The notes beneath the pieces are model-generated. The model ran no database searches, was not told where the DNA came from, and saw nothing but the letters and a program-made list of their open reading frames with translations. A program made the translations under genes and the position numbers. From Falsiroseomonas sp050563535 (GTDB taxonomy: Bacteria; Pseudomonadota; Alphaproteobacteria; Acetobacterales; Acetobacteraceae): a DNA stretch of 64,000 nucleotides. This document shows positions 20,595 through 27,976 of the stretch, piece by piece. The stretch is from positions 1 to 64,000 of the forward strand of contig NZ_JBNXUO010000021.1 of assembly GCF_050563535.1 (NCBI RefSeq), written 5' to 3'. Position 1 is the first letter of the stretch. Each line of letters opens with the position of its first letter.

Positions 20595-21239
20595 ATGACA
20601 GTGAAGCTCGTCTGGGTAACGCCCGACGCCGACAGGATGATCGCCTATCTCGCGCGGGTCTCGGCGCCGGAGAACCAGGCCCGCCACGAGACCGCCGACC
20701 GCCTCATCCAGTTCCTCATCCGGAACCGCCACTGGTCGCCCTTCGAGATGGTCAACCTCTGTGTCGAGGTGAACCTCCCGCGCGACATCGGCCGCCAGAT
20801 GCTTCGTCACGCGATGCGTGTCCAGGAGTTCAGCCAGCGATACGCCGACGTCCGAAAGCTCGGAGGCGAGCCCGAGCTGCGCGAGGCGCGTCTGGCTGAC
20901 CCCTCCAACCGCCAGAAGAGCATCGATTGGGACGACCCCGAGGTCGCCGCCGAGTGGGAGGCCGACCAGCGCGAGATCTGGGAGGCGAGCCAGCGGATCT
21001 ACGGCAAGTGGCTTGACCGCGGCATGGCGAGGGAGGTCTCGCGCGCCGTCCTGCCCGAGGGGCTGACGCCGACGCGGATGTATTTCAACGGCTACCTCCG
21101 GGACTGGCTCTTCTACTGCGAGCTGCGTCGCGGCAACGGCACGCAGGCCGAACATGTCGGGGTCGCTGAGGGCGTCTGGGAGATCATCAAGGAGGTCTTT
21201 CCGGTGACCTCCCTTGCCTGGGAGAGGGCTAGGTCGTGA
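20595..21239 (+). CDS. thyX: Flavin-dependent thymidylate synthase
   Basis: 214 residues. The ThyX signature is present: RHETADRLIQFLIRNRHWSP followed by FEMVNLCVEV, then RQMLRHAMRVQEFSQRYADV (the R-H-R/S-x-N-E-x-S-x-R-Y region, here variant), AREVSRAVLPEGLTPTRMYF and LFYCELRRGNGTQAEH. It makes dTMP from dUMP using FAD and methylenetetrahydrofolate, feeding phage DNA synthesis. ATG 20595 is chosen over 20571 because a hairpin covers the latter. Coupled to the next gene by GTGA. Confidence 0.93.
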   Translation: MTVKLVWVTPDADRMIAYLARVSAPENQARHETADRLIQFLIRNRHWSPFEMVNLCVEVNLPRDIGRQMLRHAMRVQEFSQRYADVRKLGGEPELREARLADPSNRQKSIDWDDPEVAAEWEADQREIWEASQRIYGKWLDRGMAREVSRAVLPEGLTPTRMYFNGYLRDWLFYCELRRGNGTQAEHVGVAEGVWEIIKEVFPVTSLAWERARS

Positions 21240-21478
21240 TCCCCGACATCCTTGAGCGCATGGGCGCGCAGATCGGCAATCCGAACCTCATGGAGCCCGG
21301 CTGGGCGGAATTCGAGGACGCCTTCGAGGAGATCCGACGCCTCCGCAAGGAGATTGCCCGCCTCACCGCGGGCGCATCGAAGGCCGAGATTGGCGACATG
21401 ACGATGGGGGAGGCCGATGCCTACCGGACGGGGTTTGCGGCCGGCCTCGCCGCGGGCTCGTCGGGGGCGGCGGAGTGA
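21236..21478 (+). CDS. Unknown 80-residue protein
   Basis: GTG 21236 overlaps the thyX stop. Acidic helical middle (FEDAFEEIRRLRKEIARLTA) and a 'DAYRTGFAAGLAAG' motif typical of small phage orphan proteins. Function unknown. Confidence 0.65.
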   Translation: MIPDILERMGAQIGNPNLMEPGWAEFEDAFEEIRRLRKEIARLTAGASKAEIGDMTMGEADAYRTGFAAGLAAGSSGAAE

Positions 21479-21696
21479 CCTGGGGCGTTCGCGGGCGGCA
21501 TCCGCGCACGCGTGGACTCTGGCTGGTGGCCACCGGTGCCGACCTTGAGATGCGCGACAACCCACTCGGGGCGAGGGTGGTCACCGTTGGCTGCGAGACG
21601 CGGGCGCGGATGCTCATCGACATCCTTGGCCTCGGGTCTGCCTGTGAGCCCTGCGCCATGGTCGAGAGCGAGGCAGCGGAGATGGAGACGACATGA
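21475..21696 (+). CDS. Unknown 73-residue protein
   Basis: GTG 21475 overlaps the upstream stop and its own stop overlaps the next ATG. TWGVRGRHPRTRGLWLVATG, then a beta strand and CETRARMLIDILGLGSACEP with two Cys (ACEPC). Function unknown. Confidence 0.6.
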   Translation: MTWGVRGRHPRTRGLWLVATGADLEMRDNPLGARVVTVGCETRARMLIDILGLGSACEPCAMVESEAAEMETT

Positions 21697-22313
21697 GACG
21701 ACACCTCATCGCGGCGCCCCTCGCCGTCGCCCTCTCCGGCGCGGCGGGTGCCCAGCCGCTCAGCGGCGCCTTTATCGGTCCCGCTATTGGCCACATGCAG
21801 TCCGGCGCCACGGTCCGCTTCGCGGAGGCGGGCCGGGGTGCGGCTGGCCAGATCAACGACGTCAGCGGCAACACGATCCTCCCCGGTCTCTACGCCGGCG
21901 TCTCGCGCGCCGTTCCCGGCGGTGTCTTCTACGGCATCGATGTCTTTGGATTCCTCCCCGCGGAACCCTACCCCTCGACGATCGTGCAGTTCGCTGGCCG
22001 CGAGTATGTCGTGAGTAACCGCGCCGAGGCCGGCGCCCATCTTCGCCTTGGCTACAGCGTGCGCGACGACGCTGCGATCTACGCCACGGCCGGCGTCTCT
22101 GTCGCGAGCGTGCGCTACGTCATCGATGGCGTGGGGAGTTCCCGTCTCCTGTGGCACCCGCAGATCGGGGTGGGCGCGGAGATCGCGCTCGCGCCGCGCG
22201 TCTCGCTTCGCGGCGACTTCGTCTTCGACAGGACGAGGCGCGATCTCGGTCCGGTGGATGTGGAGTGGCAGGTCCGCTGGCGCGCCTCGACGGCGCTTGT
22301 GTGGAGGCCGTGA
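21693..22313 (+). CDS. Outer-membrane beta-barrel protein with signal peptide
   Basis: 206 residues. Residues 1-20 (MRRHLIAAPLAVALSGAAGA, cleavage after AGA) are a signal peptide. The mature part alternates hydrophobic and polar residues in strands (FIGPAIGHMQSGATVRF, VFYGIDVFGFL, AGAHLRLGYSVRDDAAIYAT, GVGAEIALAPRVSLRGDFVF, WQVRWRASTALVWRP) as in small OmpX/Lom-like eight-strand barrels. It would sit in the host outer membrane and could change phage receptors or adhesion. It is embedded between thyX and terL by stop-start overlaps. Confidence 0.75.
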   Translation: MRRHLIAAPLAVALSGAAGAQPLSGAFIGPAIGHMQSGATVRFAEAGRGAAGQINDVSGNTILPGLYAGVSRAVPGGVFYGIDVFGFLPAEPYPSTIVQFAGREYVVSNRAEAGAHLRLGYSVRDDAAIYATAGVSVASVRYVIDGVGSSRLLWHPQIGVGAEIALAPRVSLRGDFVFDRTRRDLGPVDVEWQVRWRASTALVWRP

Positions 22314-23836
22314 TGGGCGATGAGCGACAGGCGTTGCGCGACGCGCTCCGCACCGGCATGGAGCGCGCTGATCGGGTGATTTCGCTGGCGAGGGGCCAGC
22401 GGGTGCAGATCGAGGCTGCGCTCGGCGCAAGGAGCTTTCGCCACTTCGTCGAGATGGCCTGGCGCTACGTCGATCCGGCGCCCTTCATCCCGAACTGGCA
22501 CATCGACCTCATCTGCGCCGAGATGCACGAGGTCGCCTGCCGACGCGCGCGGGAGCTGGTCATTGCCATCCCTCCCCGTCACGCGAAGTCGCTTCTCATC
22601 TCGGTGCTCTTCCCCGCCTGGGTCTGGACCTGGGATCCGACGGCGAAGTTCATCACCGCCTCCTACGACCTGAAGCTTGCCTCCCGCGACGCGGTGAAGG
22701 CGCGCACCCTCATCAAGACGCCGTGGTATCGGGAGCGGTGGCCGGCGGTCGAGATCCAGTTCGACCAGGACAACAAGCTCTACTACCGCAACACGGCTGG
22801 CGGCCACCGCTGGTCCTGTTCCCCGGCCTCGGGCGTCACGGGGGAGGGCGCCGACTTCCTCCTCTTCGACGACCCGCACAACGTCGCCCAGGGCGAGAGC
22901 AGCGCCGACCGTGAGGCCGCCCTCAGCTTCTGGTTCGAGGCGATGCCGTCGCGTCTCAACAACCAGCTCTCCGGCGCCAAGGCGGTCATCCAGCAGCGGG
23001 TTCACGAGAGGGACTGCGCCGGGGCCTGCATCAAGAAGGGCTGGCGCCACCTCGTCCTGCCGGCTCTCTACGAGCCCGACCACCCCCAAGCGCATCCGCG
23101 TGACCCCCGCAAGGAGCCGGGCGAGGCGCTGAACGTGGCGGGTTATGGCCGCGAGGCGCTCGACCTTCTCGCTGATTCGTTTGGCGGCTGGCACAGCTAC
23201 GCTGCCGCGGGGCAGCTCCAGCAGCGCCCGGTGCCGCGCGAGGGCGGCGTCATCCGCACCCATATGATCGGTCTTGCGCCGGCCGCGCCGGACGATCTCT
23301 CGCTTGTCCGCTCCTGGGACCTCGCGGCCACCGAAGCGAAGATCCAGAAATCCGACCCGGACTGGACGGTCGGCGTCCTCATGGGGCGCAGCCGATCGAC
23401 GAAGCGATTCTATGTCGTGGACGTGGTGAAGCTGCGCGCAGGGCCGGCGGAGGTTGAGCGCGCGATCCGCGCCACGGCGGAGCGCGACGGCAAGAGGGTG
23501 CGGATTCGCCTCCCCATCGACCCCGGCGCGGCGGGCAAGGCGCACTACCACCACCTCGCGACGGGCGTCCTGTCGGGCTGGCCGGTCTTCGGTGAGAGGG
23601 AGACGGGCGACAAGGTGAGCCGCGCGATGCCCTTCGCGGCCCAGGTGGAGGTCGGAAACGTATCTCTGGTTGATCGCGGCTGGAATGCCGACTACCTTTC
23701 TGTTCTCCAAATGTTCCCGAATGGCGCCCATGATGATGATGTCGATGCAACCGCCGGAGCGCTCTCCGCCCTCACCACAAACACGACGGGTCTAATCGAT
23801 TTTTTCGCCCAGGGCGCGAATTCGGCGCTGCCATAG
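22313..23836 (+). CDS. terL: Terminase large subunit
   Basis: 507 residues, ATG overlapping the previous stop, GGAGG upstream. ATPase: Walker A AIPPRHAKSLLI, Walker B FLLFDDPHN, and coupling motif near SYDLKLAS. Nuclease domain: SWDLAATEAK with catalytic Asp, and IDPGAAGKAHYHHLA and GAHDDDVDATAGAL with further Asp residues. It cuts concatemeric DNA and drives it into the prohead through the portal. The sequence style matches the Terminase_6C / P22-like group (family assignment from memory). Confidence 0.93.
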   Translation: MGDERQALRDALRTGMERADRVISLARGQRVQIEAALGARSFRHFVEMAWRYVDPAPFIPNWHIDLICAEMHEVACRRARELVIAIPPRHAKSLLISVLFPAWVWTWDPTAKFITASYDLKLASRDAVKARTLIKTPWYRERWPAVEIQFDQDNKLYYRNTAGGHRWSCSPASGVTGEGADFLLFDDPHNVAQGESSADREAALSFWFEAMPSRLNNQLSGAKAVIQQRVHERDCAGACIKKGWRHLVLPALYEPDHPQAHPRDPRKEPGEALNVAGYGREALDLLADSFGGWHSYAAAGQLQQRPVPREGGVIRTHMIGLAPAAPDDLSLVRSWDLAATEAKIQKSDPDWTVGVLMGRSRSTKRFYVVDVVKLRAGPAEVERAIRATAERDGKRVRIRLPIDPGAAGKAHYHHLATGVLSGWPVFGERETGDKVSRAMPFAAQVEVGNVSLVDRGWNADYLSVLQMFPNGAHDDDVDATAGALSALTTNTTGLIDFFAQGANSALP

Positions 23837-23844
23837 CCCCGCCT

Positions 23845-23866
23845 CTTCGTTCATATACTAACGAAG
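23845..23866. promoter_or_regulatory. 22-base palindrome, possible operator or recombination core
   Basis: Arms cttcgtt and aacgaag separated by the eight-base spacer catatact, just after terL. The form (7-8-7) recalls small recombinase sites, but only a short part resembles loxP. AT-rich in a GC-rich context. Confidence 0.35.
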
Positions 23867-23915
23867 TCGTGATCGTTGAAAGCTCCGCCCAGAGAGCCCC
23901 TCCTGGACATTTCCA

Positions 23916-24230
23916 ATGTGTCAGTATTGCACCACGAAACCATTCGATTCCGGCGACCTGGCGCGGCAGATCGCAGCCATGCGGCCGAGTCTCCAGGCCC
24001 TCAATGAGATCTCCGGCGCGATCGCTGAGGGCGCCGGTCCCACCACGAGCGCAGAGATGATCTGGCATGCGATGGCGGTCCTCACCGAGGAGGCCGCCCT
24101 CATGTCTGAGGCGCTCGGCTGCGAGCCCACCGATGTCATCGGCGCGATTGCCGGGATCATGATGAACGCCATGCCCGCCCGCCACCGCGACGCGACTGGC
24201 CTCGAAGAGATCAACGAGGAGGCTGCCTGA
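23916..24230 (+). CDS. Unknown 104-residue protein
   Basis: MCQYCTTKPFDSGDLARQIA at 23916; CxxC at residues 2-5 suggests metal or redox function. Helical rest (MIWHAMAVLTEEAALMSEAL, IGAIAGIMMNAMPARHRDAT). Coupled to the next gene (TGATG). Confidence 0.65.
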   Translation: MCQYCTTKPFDSGDLARQIAAMRPSLQALNEISGAIAEGAGPTTSAEMIWHAMAVLTEEAALMSEALGCEPTDVIGAIAGIMMNAMPARHRDATGLEEINEEAA

Positions 24231-24448
24231 TGTCCCACTCCACGATCCTCGTGTGGCCCGACGGTCTTGTGCCGCCCGTCCTCGCCACGCGCCTCGCGAC
24301 CCTCCAGGACAGTGAGCGCCGCCGCTTCATCCGCTTCTCCCACGACGGCGGCGTTGGGCTCGCACCCGAGGATCGCGTCACCCGCCTCGACCGCCTGAGG
24401 CCGGACATGACAGGGGCCGAGATCAGCCCCCAAATCGGCAACGCCTAG
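24230..24448 (+). CDS. Unknown 72-residue protein
   Basis: MSHSTILVWPDGLVPPVLAT at 24230 after GAGGAGG. Mixed strand/helix with DSERRRFIRFSHDGGVGLAP. Function unknown. Confidence 0.65.
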   Translation: MSHSTILVWPDGLVPPVLATRLATLQDSERRRFIRFSHDGGVGLAPEDRVTRLDRLRPDMTGAEISPQIGNA

Positions 24449-24465
24449 GCCTTGCGAGGCCGCCA

Positions 24466-24481
24466 ACACATTATTATGTGT
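24466..24481. repeat. AT-rich palindrome ACACAT-TATT-ATGTGT
   Basis: Perfect six-base arms with a four-base loop in the gap before the tRNA gene; same class as the SD-proximal hairpins of the linkers. Confidence 0.6.
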
Positions 24482-24565
24482 AATTCCTCTGGTGGGGATC
24501 TGGCGTTGGAGCCGCGCAGTGGGCGCTCAGGCGTCCCCGGCTCGAATGCGCCCGCCAGACCCTGT

Positions 24566-24639
24566 GGGGGCTTAGCTCAACGGTAGAGCTTCGGTCTCCA
24601 AAACCGACGATCAGGGTTCGATTCCTTGGGCTCCTGCCA
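24566..24639 (+). tRNA. tRNA-Trp (anticodon CCA)
   Basis: 74 bases fold as a full cloverleaf: acceptor ggggg ct/ggctcct with G-U wobbles, D arm gctc/gagc, anticodon stem tcggt/accga with loop ctccaaa (anticodon CCA at 24598-24600), T arm caggg-ttcgatt-ccttg, and an encoded CCA end. It reads UGG (Trp). Confidence 0.93.
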
Positions 24640-24658
24640 GCACACATCACCGCACCCG

Positions 24659-24689
24659 CCCCAGCGCCTGACCGGCGCTGGGGCTTTTT
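24659..24689 (+). terminator. Rho-independent terminator after the tRNA
   Basis: 10-bp stem ccccagcgcc/ggcgctgggg, five-base loop, followed by cttttt. Confidence 0.85.
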
Positions 24690-24713
24690 CATGACCGGAT
24701 CACAGGACGCCAC

Positions 24714-24956
24714 ATGGGACCTCGCATCCGCCGCCCCGCCTACCAGGCAGTGATCGGCACCATCCCCCGCGATCGATTCGTTGAGATCGCCGTGCGCAAT
24801 CCGCGCAATGCCGTCTGGGAGAGCGTCCCTGGCGCCGTGGTCGGCGTCTCCCATGCGCGAGAGGCCGCAAATGAGGGCGCCATCATCATGGCCAACCGGC
24901 GCGGCGAGGATGGGCGCTTCCGCCTCCTCGTGAAGCGCGCGGCGAAGTCGGCCTGA
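24714..24956 (+). CDS. Unknown 80-residue protein
   Basis: MGPRIRRPAYQAVIGTIPRD at 24714. Basic, alpha/beta, with FVEIAVRNPRNAVWESVPGA and VGVSHAREAANEGAIIMANR. No family recognised. Confidence 0.6.
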   Translation: MGPRIRRPAYQAVIGTIPRDRFVEIAVRNPRNAVWESVPGAVVGVSHAREAANEGAIIMANRRGEDGRFRLLVKRAAKSA

Positions 24957-25237
24957 TGCCCGCCCTCAGCCGTGGGCGCTCGTGGAGTGAGCGGAACGCC
25001 ATTGTCGTGGCCGGCGAGGAGGCCGCAGCATCCCTTCGGCGCGCCATGCCGGGGTGGTCCGTCATCCGGATGCACTCAGCCGTCACCGGCCACAGCTTCG
25101 ATCTCGTCGTGGTCGCAACCCCCTGCAACGACCTGCGCGACGCCGATTGGCTTGCCCACATCAAGATGCGCCTCAATCCCGGCGGTCAGCTTGTCTTTAC
25201 CTGCCGAGACAGCACATATATGTGTGTCTCCCCATAG
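24956..25237 (+). CDS. Unknown 93-residue protein
   Basis: MPALSRGRSWSERNAIVVAG, start overlapping the previous stop. The C-terminal section DLVVVATPCNDLRDADWLAH and MRLNPGGQLVFTCRD resembles the late part of a Rossmann-type methyltransferase (acidic strand, then N-P-G-G), but the S-adenosylmethionine-binding loop is missing. Its last codons overlap the palindrome at 25213. Confidence 0.6.
   Translation: MPALSRGRSWSERNAIVVAGEEAAASLRRAMPGWSVIRMHSAVTGHSFDLVVVATPCNDLRDADWLAHIKMRLNPGGQLVFTCRDSTYMCVSP
25213..25224. repeat. Palindrome CACATATATGTG
   Basis: Exact 12-base palindrome, also found at 7667-7678 and 19034-19045, lying across the end of the gene at 24956 and upstream of the gene at 25279. 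Confidence 0.55.
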
Positions 25238-25278
25238 GGGGGCGGCGGGCCGGCGCATTCCGGACAGAGGAGGCCGTT

Positions 25279-25731
25279 ATGGCCAGGATCGAAGACTTCA
25301 TCGACATGCTCTCCGACCTCTCGCGCTTCGGCAGCAATATCGAGGTCGTTGAGAGGGGATCGACGAGCGGCATCGGGCCTGAGGCGGCGCGCCTTGTGGT
25401 GCGCCTCTACACCGACACCAACCGCTACCAGATCGTCGCCATCTCGGATGGCCGCGAGGGCTACCTCGGATGCCAGGGCTCCTCCCGCAAGCCGCGGGCG
25501 GGCGAACGCCACTGTCGGGGCCGCGACCTCTCCGATGGACCGCTCAATCGCAGGACGTGGCACCAGATCCTAGCCAGCATTGTCTCCTTCGAGATGGTCT
25601 CCCTCAGCAAGGAGGCCCGAACCCTCGACGCCGGGCCGGCCGCCCCCACCGAGAGCATCCGCCTTTTTGCAGACGCCCCAGGCGCCTCCGTGAGGCTTCC
25701 CGCCGGCGGCGTCGCTGACATCCTCGGATGA
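25279..25731 (+). CDS. Unknown 150-residue protein
   Basis: MARIEDFIDMLSDLSRFGSN at 25279 after AGAGGAGG. The middle ARLVVRLYTDTNRYQIVAIS and GYLGCQGSSRKPRAGERHCR contains two Cys; C-terminal part TESIRLFADAPGASVRLPAG. No family recognised. Confidence 0.6.
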   Translation: MARIEDFIDMLSDLSRFGSNIEVVERGSTSGIGPEAARLVVRLYTDTNRYQIVAISDGREGYLGCQGSSRKPRAGERHCRGRDLSDGPLNRRTWHQILASIVSFEMVSLSKEARTLDAGPAAPTESIRLFADAPGASVRLPAGGVADILG

Positions 25732-25789
25732 TCCCCATCGGCCGGGGGCACATCCCCCCCGTTGTTCCCGGCCGCGCGCGGGCGGTGTC

Positions 25790-26308
25790 GTGATCGAGAA
25801 GCCTCGGCGACACCGCTCGCGCCTTCACCTTCAGTTCGTGCGGTCCCTGCGCTGTCTCCCGTGCGGCAGGGGTCCATCAAGCCAGGCCCATCACCTCACC
25901 CACGTCCAGCCAAAGGCGCGAGGCCTGAAGGCGGGCGATCAGTGGACGATCCCCGCCTGCGATGAGTGCCACCGCTCCCTCCACAGGAGGGGCGATGAGG
26001 CGGCCTGGTGGACGGACCGACGCATCGACCCCGTGCTGGTCGCCGAGGACCTGTGGGCGCACACCCAAGCGGAGAGAGACCGACATGAGGCGGAAGAAGA
26101 CCGCGGGCGTCAGCGAGCCCGCAGAGACGGACACGTCCCTGATCGAGGCGCAGAAGCGCCTGTCGATGAGGATGATGCGGGAGCACGACGCGTTGCCGCG
26201 CGACCGAAGGATCGCGGCGACCATCGTCGGCGTGGACGTTGGTCGCGACGGGTGGGCGCGCGCGGCCCAGCGGATCGACGATCAAAGATACCTTCTCGGC
26301 GGCTATGA
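25790..26308 (+). CDS. HNH-type endonuclease (long C-terminal overlap)
   Basis: 172 residues, GTG start at 25790. HNH elements: CLPCGR (metal-binding pair), AHHLTHVQPKARGLKAGDQW, CDECHRSLHRRGDEAAWW and IDPVLVAEDLWAH. Such proteins often help terminases of the HK97/siphovirus type to cut concatemeric DNA. The last 75 codons overlap the next gene (26085-26336) in another frame and are rich in Arg, which is unusual; a lost stop codon is possible, in which case the functional part ends near residue 100. Confidence 0.75.
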   Translation: MIEKPRRHRSRLHLQFVRSLRCLPCGRGPSSQAHHLTHVQPKARGLKAGDQWTIPACDECHRSLHRRGDEAAWWTDRRIDPVLVAEDLWAHTQAERDRHEAEEDRGRQRARRDGHVPDRGAEAPVDEDDAGARRVAARPKDRGDHRRRGRWSRRVGARGPADRRSKIPSRRL

Positions 26309-26336
26309 GTTGCAGCGCCGCCTCGGGATCGGATGA
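26085..26336 (+). CDS. Unknown 83-residue protein
   Basis: MRRKKTAGVSEPAETDTSLI at 26085. Its third codon positions are GC-rich, as in real genes here, unlike the overlapping HNH frame. Residues GVDVGRDGWARAAQRIDDQR form the conserved part. Its stop overlaps the portal start region. Confidence 0.65.
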   Translation: MRRKKTAGVSEPAETDTSLIEAQKRLSMRMMREHDALPRDRRIAATIVGVDVGRDGWARAAQRIDDQRYLLGGYELQRRLGIG

Positions 26337-26344
26337 GGAACGCC

Positions 26345-27976
26345 ATGCCACCCAGCGGCGGTAAGGAAACGGCCATCCCGCAGGGGGTGGCCGATCGCAT
26401 TTCCGGCAAGCAGATGCAGCAGTCGCTCGACCCCTTGCAGGGGTGGTTCGGCCCAGGGAGGCCCGTCCAGCCCGTTGCGCCAGAGACGCGCGGGCGCGCA
26501 TTCGACTACGCCACCGGATACAACCTCACCTCGAAGCCCCGCGCTCATGAGCCGGTCACCTTCGAGGTGCTGCGCGGGCTCGCCGACAACTTCGACCTCC
26601 TCCGCCTCGTGATCGAGACCCGCAAGGACCAGATGTCGAAGCTCCGCTGGGGCGCGCAGTATCGCAAGCCCTTTGGCGGACAGATCCGACCGAAGGCGGA
26701 CGCGGTCTGCGAGGAGATCGAGAAGTTCTTCCGGTCGCCCGACAAGGAACATACCTGGGCGACCTGGATGCGCCTCCTCCTGGAGGAGATCTTCGTCATC
26801 GACGCGCCGGCGATCTACCTCAGGCCAGACAGGGGTGGCGGCGTCTACGGAGCCGAGATCCTCGATGGCGCGACCATTCGCCGCATCATCGACGAGACCG
26901 GCCGCACGCCGCTTCCGCCGGCTCCCGCCTACCAGCAGGTCCTTAAGGGGCTGCCGGCAAGCGAGTTCACGCGCGAGGAGCTGATCTACCGTCCGCGCAA
27001 CCCGCGCGCCCACAAGCTCTACGGCCTCAGCCCCGTCGAGCAGGTCATCACGACCGTCAACATCGCGATCCGCCGCCAGATCAGCCAGCTCTCCTTCTTC
27101 ACGGAGGGCAACATCCCCGAGGCGATCATCGGCGTGCCGCCGGAGTGGACGCCGGACCAGATCCGCGACTTCCAGATGTATTGGGACACCCTCCTGGAGG
27201 GCAACATCGCGCAGCGCCGCCACGCCAAGTTCGTCCCCGGCGGCATCGCGGTTCAGTTCACCCGCTCCGAGCAGGGCCTTCTCGACCAGTTCGACGAGTG
27301 GCTGGCGCGGATCATCTGCTACTGCTTCAGCCTACCGCCGCTGCCCTTCGTGAAGATGCAGAACCGCTCCACGGCGGAGACGGCCTACGACAGCGCCATC
27401 GAGGACGGCCTTCAGCCCCTGATGGAGTGGGTCAAGGACCTGATGGACGAGCTGATTCGCCGCATCTTCAAGCGCGACGACATCGAGTTCGTCTGGGAGG
27501 ACTTCCGTCAGCTCAAGCCGCTGGAGCAGGCCAATCTCGACCTTCTCTATGTGCAGCACGGCGCCAAGAGCCTCGATGAGTGGCGCATCTCGCTCGGCGC
27601 CGATCCCGTCGGCATCGGGCCTGCCCTCTACGGACAGGGACCGATGGGCATGATCTTCCTCGAAGACATCGCCAGGGCGAAGGCCTCCGGCCAGTCGAGC
27701 CTGCCGATGCCAGACCCCATGATGGGCGGCGATCCCTCGATGATGGGCGGCGATCCGCTTGCCGGCATTCCGCCCGAGGCGGCGGAGGCGGCCGGTATCG
27801 AGGGCGATGAGGATGACTCCTTCGATCCGCCGGAGATGCTGCCTGACGAGGCAGAGGCGCGGGCGAGGGGATTGGCGCGCGCCGCAGACAGGGCGCGCCG
27901 GGCAAAGGTCCACCCGAAGGTGGCCGCCGTCCTCCGCGACGCCGAGCGCCGCCTCCACGGGCCTGACTATCCATGA
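26345..27976 (+). CDS. Portal protein
   Basis: 543 residues from ATG 26345 (RBS GAGGAA at seven bases; an ATG at 26333 would add four residues). Portal signature: LRLVIETRKDQMSKLRWGAQ near 90-110, IDAPAIYLRPDRGGGV (beta), GLSPVEQVITTVNIAIRRQI, YWDTLLEGNIAQRRHAKFVP and FDEWLARIICYCFSLPP. The C-terminal part is Met/Gly-rich then Arg/Ala-rich. The portal ring forms the DNA channel and docks terminase and tail. Confidence 0.9.
   Translation: MPPSGGKETAIPQGVADRISGKQMQQSLDPLQGWFGPGRPVQPVAPETRGRAFDYATGYNLTSKPRAHEPVTFEVLRGLADNFDLLRLVIETRKDQMSKLRWGAQYRKPFGGQIRPKADAVCEEIEKFFRSPDKEHTWATWMRLLLEEIFVIDAPAIYLRPDRGGGVYGAEILDGATIRRIIDETGRTPLPPAPAYQQVLKGLPASEFTREELIYRPRNPRAHKLYGLSPVEQVITTVNIAIRRQISQLSFFTEGNIPEAIIGVPPEWTPDQIRDFQMYWDTLLEGNIAQRRHAKFVPGGIAVQFTRSEQGLLDQFDEWLARIICYCFSLPPLPFVKMQNRSTAETAYDSAIEDGLQPLMEWVKDLMDELIRRIFKRDDIEFVWEDFRQLKPLEQANLDLLYVQHGAKSLDEWRISLGADPVGIGPALYGQGPMGMIFLEDIARAKASGQSSLPMPDPMMGGDPSMMGGDPLAGIPPEAAEAAGIEGDEDDSFDPPEMLPDEAEARARGLARAADRARRAKVHPKVAAVLRDAERRLHGPDYP

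Noticed and set aside
22115..23731. 538-codon minus-strand frame opposite the terminase
   Set aside because: Terminase motifs on the plus strand are decisive.
23845..23866. True loxP site
   Set aside because: Only part of the arm resembles loxP and the spacer differs.
24956..25237. Functional methyltransferase
   Set aside because: Only the late strand-loop resembles this fold; the cofactor-binding motif is missing.
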